Source: an uncultured Selenomonadaceae bacterium (GTDB lineage Bacteria; Bacillota; Negativicutes; Selenomonadales; Selenomonadaceae). Taken from it: a stretch of DNA of 7,573 nucleotides. Both the position numbers and the translations under genes were made by a program. Under the pieces are notes generated by a model. The model made no database searches and had not been told where the DNA came from. It saw nothing but the letters and a program-made list of their open reading frames with translations. This document shows, piece after piece, positions 5,510 to 7,573 of the stretch (its first letter is position 1; each line of letters begins with the position of its first letter). Location of the stretch: assembly GCA_905233965.1 (NCBI GenBank), contig CAJOFG010000045.1, forward strand, positions 1 to 7,573, given 5' to 3'.

Positions 5510-7573
5510 TTATGCCTTGCCGAATTTATTTGTGCCTGCATTGTAAGAGTATCGCGCGCCGCCTTTGAGAATGAAAGTTACGCCTTCGGTTTCGTTCACT
5601 GTCAAACTGCCCGCGCCGATATTCAACTTGACTCCGCCTTTGCCGATTGTTTCCGTCGAATTTATATCGCTCTCCCTGATGTTGTACAATCGGATATAAT
5701 CGCCGTCGCCGGAATTTTTGATAACGTCGTTGCCCTGATTTTTGCCGTAGTAAAATTTATCCGTGCCGTCGTTGCCGATTAAAGTATCGTTCGCCGTGCC
5801 GGAGCCGCCCCACAGAGTATTCGTCCCGGTGCCGGCTTTAATCGTGTTTTCCGCGCCGTTGCCGTACAAATTATTTTTGCCGGTCGAGTCGGACGCGTCG
5901 ATAACGTCAAGGTTGGAAAAAGTTTTTTTGGAAAGTCGAACGTCAATATTTTTGTCGCCGGTAATTTCGATTGTATCTTTATGATTTTTACTGCCGTAGT
6001 AGCGGAAAATTTTTTCGACGTAGGAAAAAGTATTGTCGCTTGCGGTATTGCCGATTTTTATTGCGGAAGTTTTTGCTCCGTCCGTCGAATATTGAATCGC
6101 GTCGTCAACATCGCCGCCGGAAGTCACGACGGTCAATTTGCCGTTGTCGCTCATCTTGAAAATTATTTTTTCGCCGGTACGAGTGAAAGTTTTCAGCCCG
6201 GCACCTTTATAGAGCGTGAGAACGTCCGATTTTGAACTTGTCCCTGCCGTGAATTTTTCAACCGTATCGTTGCCGTTATTCGCCGCGTAGTAAAAAATAT
6301 CTTTGCCCGCGCCGCCGACAAGCGTATCGTTTCCGCCGGAGCCGCCCCACAAACTGCCGCCGCCCGAACCCGCGATAATTGAATTGTCGAGTTTGTTGCC
6401 GCCCAAAAATTGTTTTGAAGTCATGCGGGACGCATCGATATTTTTGATTTTTTCGTTGCCGTAAGCATTTTTTTCTTTGGTGAAAGGATTTTTGCCGGAG
6501 AGGAAAATATCCGAATTGACTTTGCCGGTCAGCGTCATTTTACTGCCGGAAGTCGTAACCGGTTTGCTCGGCGTGCTTGACGAACCGCCGCCGGAATAAC
6601 CGGAGCCGCCCGATGAACCGGAAGAGGTTGAAGAAGTTGCCGGCGTTGAAGGAGTTTTTGAAGTGCCGGAGTTTGACGAGCCGGAAGATGTCGGCGTTGA
6701 AGGTTGTTTTGTCGTCCCGGAATTTGATGAGCCTGAAGAACCCGATGAGCCGGAAGATGTCGGAGTTTTTGAACTTCCCGAACTTGAATTTGAGCCGGTT
6801 GAATTTGTCGGCGTTGAAGTTGTCCGGCCGGAATTTATTATTTCGTCCAAAGTCGGAATTTGCGCCGTCGAATTGAGTTTGTAAATCCCGGAGGACGCTT
6901 GCTTACCCAAATATCTGAGGAGCATATAACCCGCCGAATATTTTGCCGCGCTGTCCGATTCCAGAGCGTCCTCCAGCATTGAGGGGTTCGCCGCAAGATT
7001 TAAAATCGTATAAAGTCGTTCGTCGTCTATGCCGTGAATCAATTCCGCGCTGCCTTCCGAAAACATTCCCGGCATCAGCGCAAAATAATTTATGTTAGCC
7101 GCCATGACTGCGTGAACCATTTCGTGAGCGATCGTCCGGTCAAGGTAAGTCGCGCCCGGAGTGGTGCTTGCTCCGTCCGGCGAAGTCGTATCCAATCCGG
7201 CATCATAGTAGTAGGTGTTAACCGTCAAAAGTTCCGCGACGGTTATTTTGTAGTCGTCGGTGATGTAAAGAATCGTCGTTGCCAAAACGCCGGTGTTTCC
7301 CTGATTTTCAAACTTTACATAAATATCGGTTACGCTCGGTTTGTCGTTGGAATAAATTATTTCCGGTTGCGGCGTTTCAGTTTCGCCGGAATTTTCGCCC
7401 GGAGTTTCGGTTGAGCCTGCAGTTTCGCCGGGCGTTTCGATTGCCGGCGGATTAGTTTCGGTGGAAACGGTATCGGTTGATTCCGGCTGTTCGTCGGAAT
7501 TATTTTCGGGTGGTGTCGTGCCTGCAGTTTCGCCGGGCGTTTCTGTTGAATTTTCCGGTAAAGTTGCCGCGAC
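5510..7573 (-). CDS. Secreted RTX-like zinc metallopeptidase, paralogue C (5' end outside window)
   Basis: The frame stays open to the window edge, giving 687 visible residues; a TTG at 7285 is internal, because the sequence upstream of it (DIYVKFENQGNTG) aligns with A and B. Visible residues 5-71 are a Pro/Thr/Glu/Gly-rich insert with repeated ETPGETAG units, absent from A and B at the matching place. The peptidase core has HEMVH at visible residues 150-154 and Glu173 in FSEGSAEL, so HEXXH-x18-E is intact. A Ser/Thr/Gly/Pro linker of about 100 residues follows (roughly 245-345), much longer than in A or B. Two RTX-like modules follow (LWGGSGGNDTLVGGAGKD; LWGGSGTANDTLIGNDGTD), then a tail with GVTFILKGGARY. 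It has no cysteine in the visible part. It is probably the first of three tandem paralogues, unless more lie beyond the edge. Export by type I secretion is inferred. Confidence 0.87.
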   Translation of the reverse strand, partial: VAATLPENSTETPGETAGTTPPENNSDEQPESTDTVSTETNPPAIETPGETAGSTETPGENSGETETPQPEIIYSNDKPSVTDIYVKFENQGNTGVLATTILYITDDYKITVAELLTVNTYYYDAGLDTTSPDGASTTPGATYLDRTIAHEMVHAVMAANINYFALMPGMFSEGSAELIHGIDDERLYTILNLAANPSMLEDALESDSAAKYSAGYMLLRYLGKQASSGIYKLNSTAQIPTLDEIINSGRTTSTPTNSTGSNSSSGSSKTPTSSGSSGSSGSSNSGTTKQPSTPTSSGSSNSGTSKTPSTPATSSTSSGSSGGSGYSGGGSSSTPSKPVTTSGSKMTLTGKVNSDIFLSGKNPFTKEKNAYGNEKIKNIDASRMTSKQFLGGNKLDNSIIAGSGGGSLWGGSGGNDTLVGGAGKDIFYYAANNGNDTVEKFTAGTSSKSDVLTLYKGAGLKTFTRTGEKIIFKMSDNGKLTVVTSGGDVDDAIQYSTDGAKTSAIKIGNTASDNTFSYVEKIFRYYGSKNHKDTIEITGDKNIDVRLSKKTFSNLDVIDASDSTGKNNLYGNGAENTIKAGTGTNTLWGGSGTANDTLIGNDGTDKFYYGKNQGNDVIKNSGDGDYIRLYNIRESDINSTETIGKGGVKLNIGAGSLTVNETEGVTFILKGGARYSYNAGTNKFGKA
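6544..6838 (-). repeat. Low-complexity Ser/Thr/Gly/Pro linker of gene C
   Basis: About 100 codons encode SSGSSGSSNSG, SKTPSTP and similar units between the peptidase core and the RTX-like modules. The DNA contains direct repeats, for example GAGCCGGAAGATGTCGG at 6678-6694 and 6747-6763. It is probably a flexible spacer that changes length by slippage or recombination. The plus-strand open frames in this stretch are antisense shadows of the repeats. Confidence 0.75.
7361..7561 (-). repeat. Pro/Thr/Glu-rich repeat insert in gene C
   Basis: Codons for ETPGETAG-type units. A 24-base exact direct repeat lies at 7415-7438 and 7520-7543 (it starts GCCTGCAGTTTCGCC), 105 bases apart and in frame. The insert occupies the place where A and B have only a few residues between the YGLSF segment and the SVSF or TVIF strand. 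It may continue beyond the window edge. Confidence 0.75.

Noticed and set aside
6544..6838. CRISPR-like or tandem-repeat array
   Set aside because: The repeats are imperfect, codon-phased and inside an open frame. There are no regular spacers.
6663..6884. Plus-strand acidic open frame with PEFDEPED repeats
   Set aside because: It is the reverse complement of the Ser/Thr/Gly/Pro linker codons of gene C. Composition and periodicity are fully explained by that linker.
5510..7285. Gene C starting at the TTG at 7285
   Set aside because: The frame is open to the window edge, and residues just upstream align with the peptidase regions of A and B, so the true start is outside the window.

Overview
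The window holds two pieces of DNA that probably do not belong together. The main piece (about 331-7573) has every gene on the minus strand and looks like a diderm Firmicute of the Negativicutes (Selenomonadaceae-like, gut or rumen). It carries the yceD(DUF177)-rpmF-plsX cluster usual in Firmicutes, a four-cysteine L32, strong Shine-Dalgarno sites, and large RTX-type exported proteins without signal peptides, a protein class that needs an outer membrane and a type I secretion system. The small piece (1 to about 349) is on the plus strand. It holds the end of an unidentified gene and the first 62 codons of an Fe/Mn superoxide dismutase with no Shine-Dalgarno site, which is more like Bacteroidetes (Prevotella-like). 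The taxonomic calls are inference from memory of protein families; no search was run.

Layout in minus-strand transcription order, from the right edge. Gene C (5' end outside the window, stop at 5510), gene B (5479-3413) and gene A (3386-1377) are three tandem paralogues separated by only 30 and 26 bp, so they are probably one operon. A and B have a cysteine-containing N-terminal region, then a zinc-metallopeptidase core with HEXXH-x18-E, a linker of variable length, and a C-terminal half made of two copies of an RTX-like module, ending in a conserved tail. In B the third zinc ligand is Asp instead of Glu. C carries a Pro/Thr/Glu-rich insert ahead of the peptidase core and a long Ser/Thr/Gly linker behind it. 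Next come a DUF177 protein, rpmF (TTG start, its ribosome binding site inside the end of the DUF177 gene), a clear intrinsic terminator, and plsX, which starts with GTG.

plsX keeps only 76 codons. It runs into the superoxide dismutase fragment at 331-349, where both genes are compatible with the same roughly 19 bases. Two unrelated housekeeping genes broken at one point, with a short shared overlap, suggest an assembly chimera more than a real rearrangement.

The most biologically interesting part is the three-gene array: secreted, probably calcium-binding metallopeptidases that appear to diversify by swapping linkers and by exchanging near-identical DNA in their C-terminal modules. A secretion system, substrate or regulator is not visible here. 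No intergenic stretch exceeds 300 bases.
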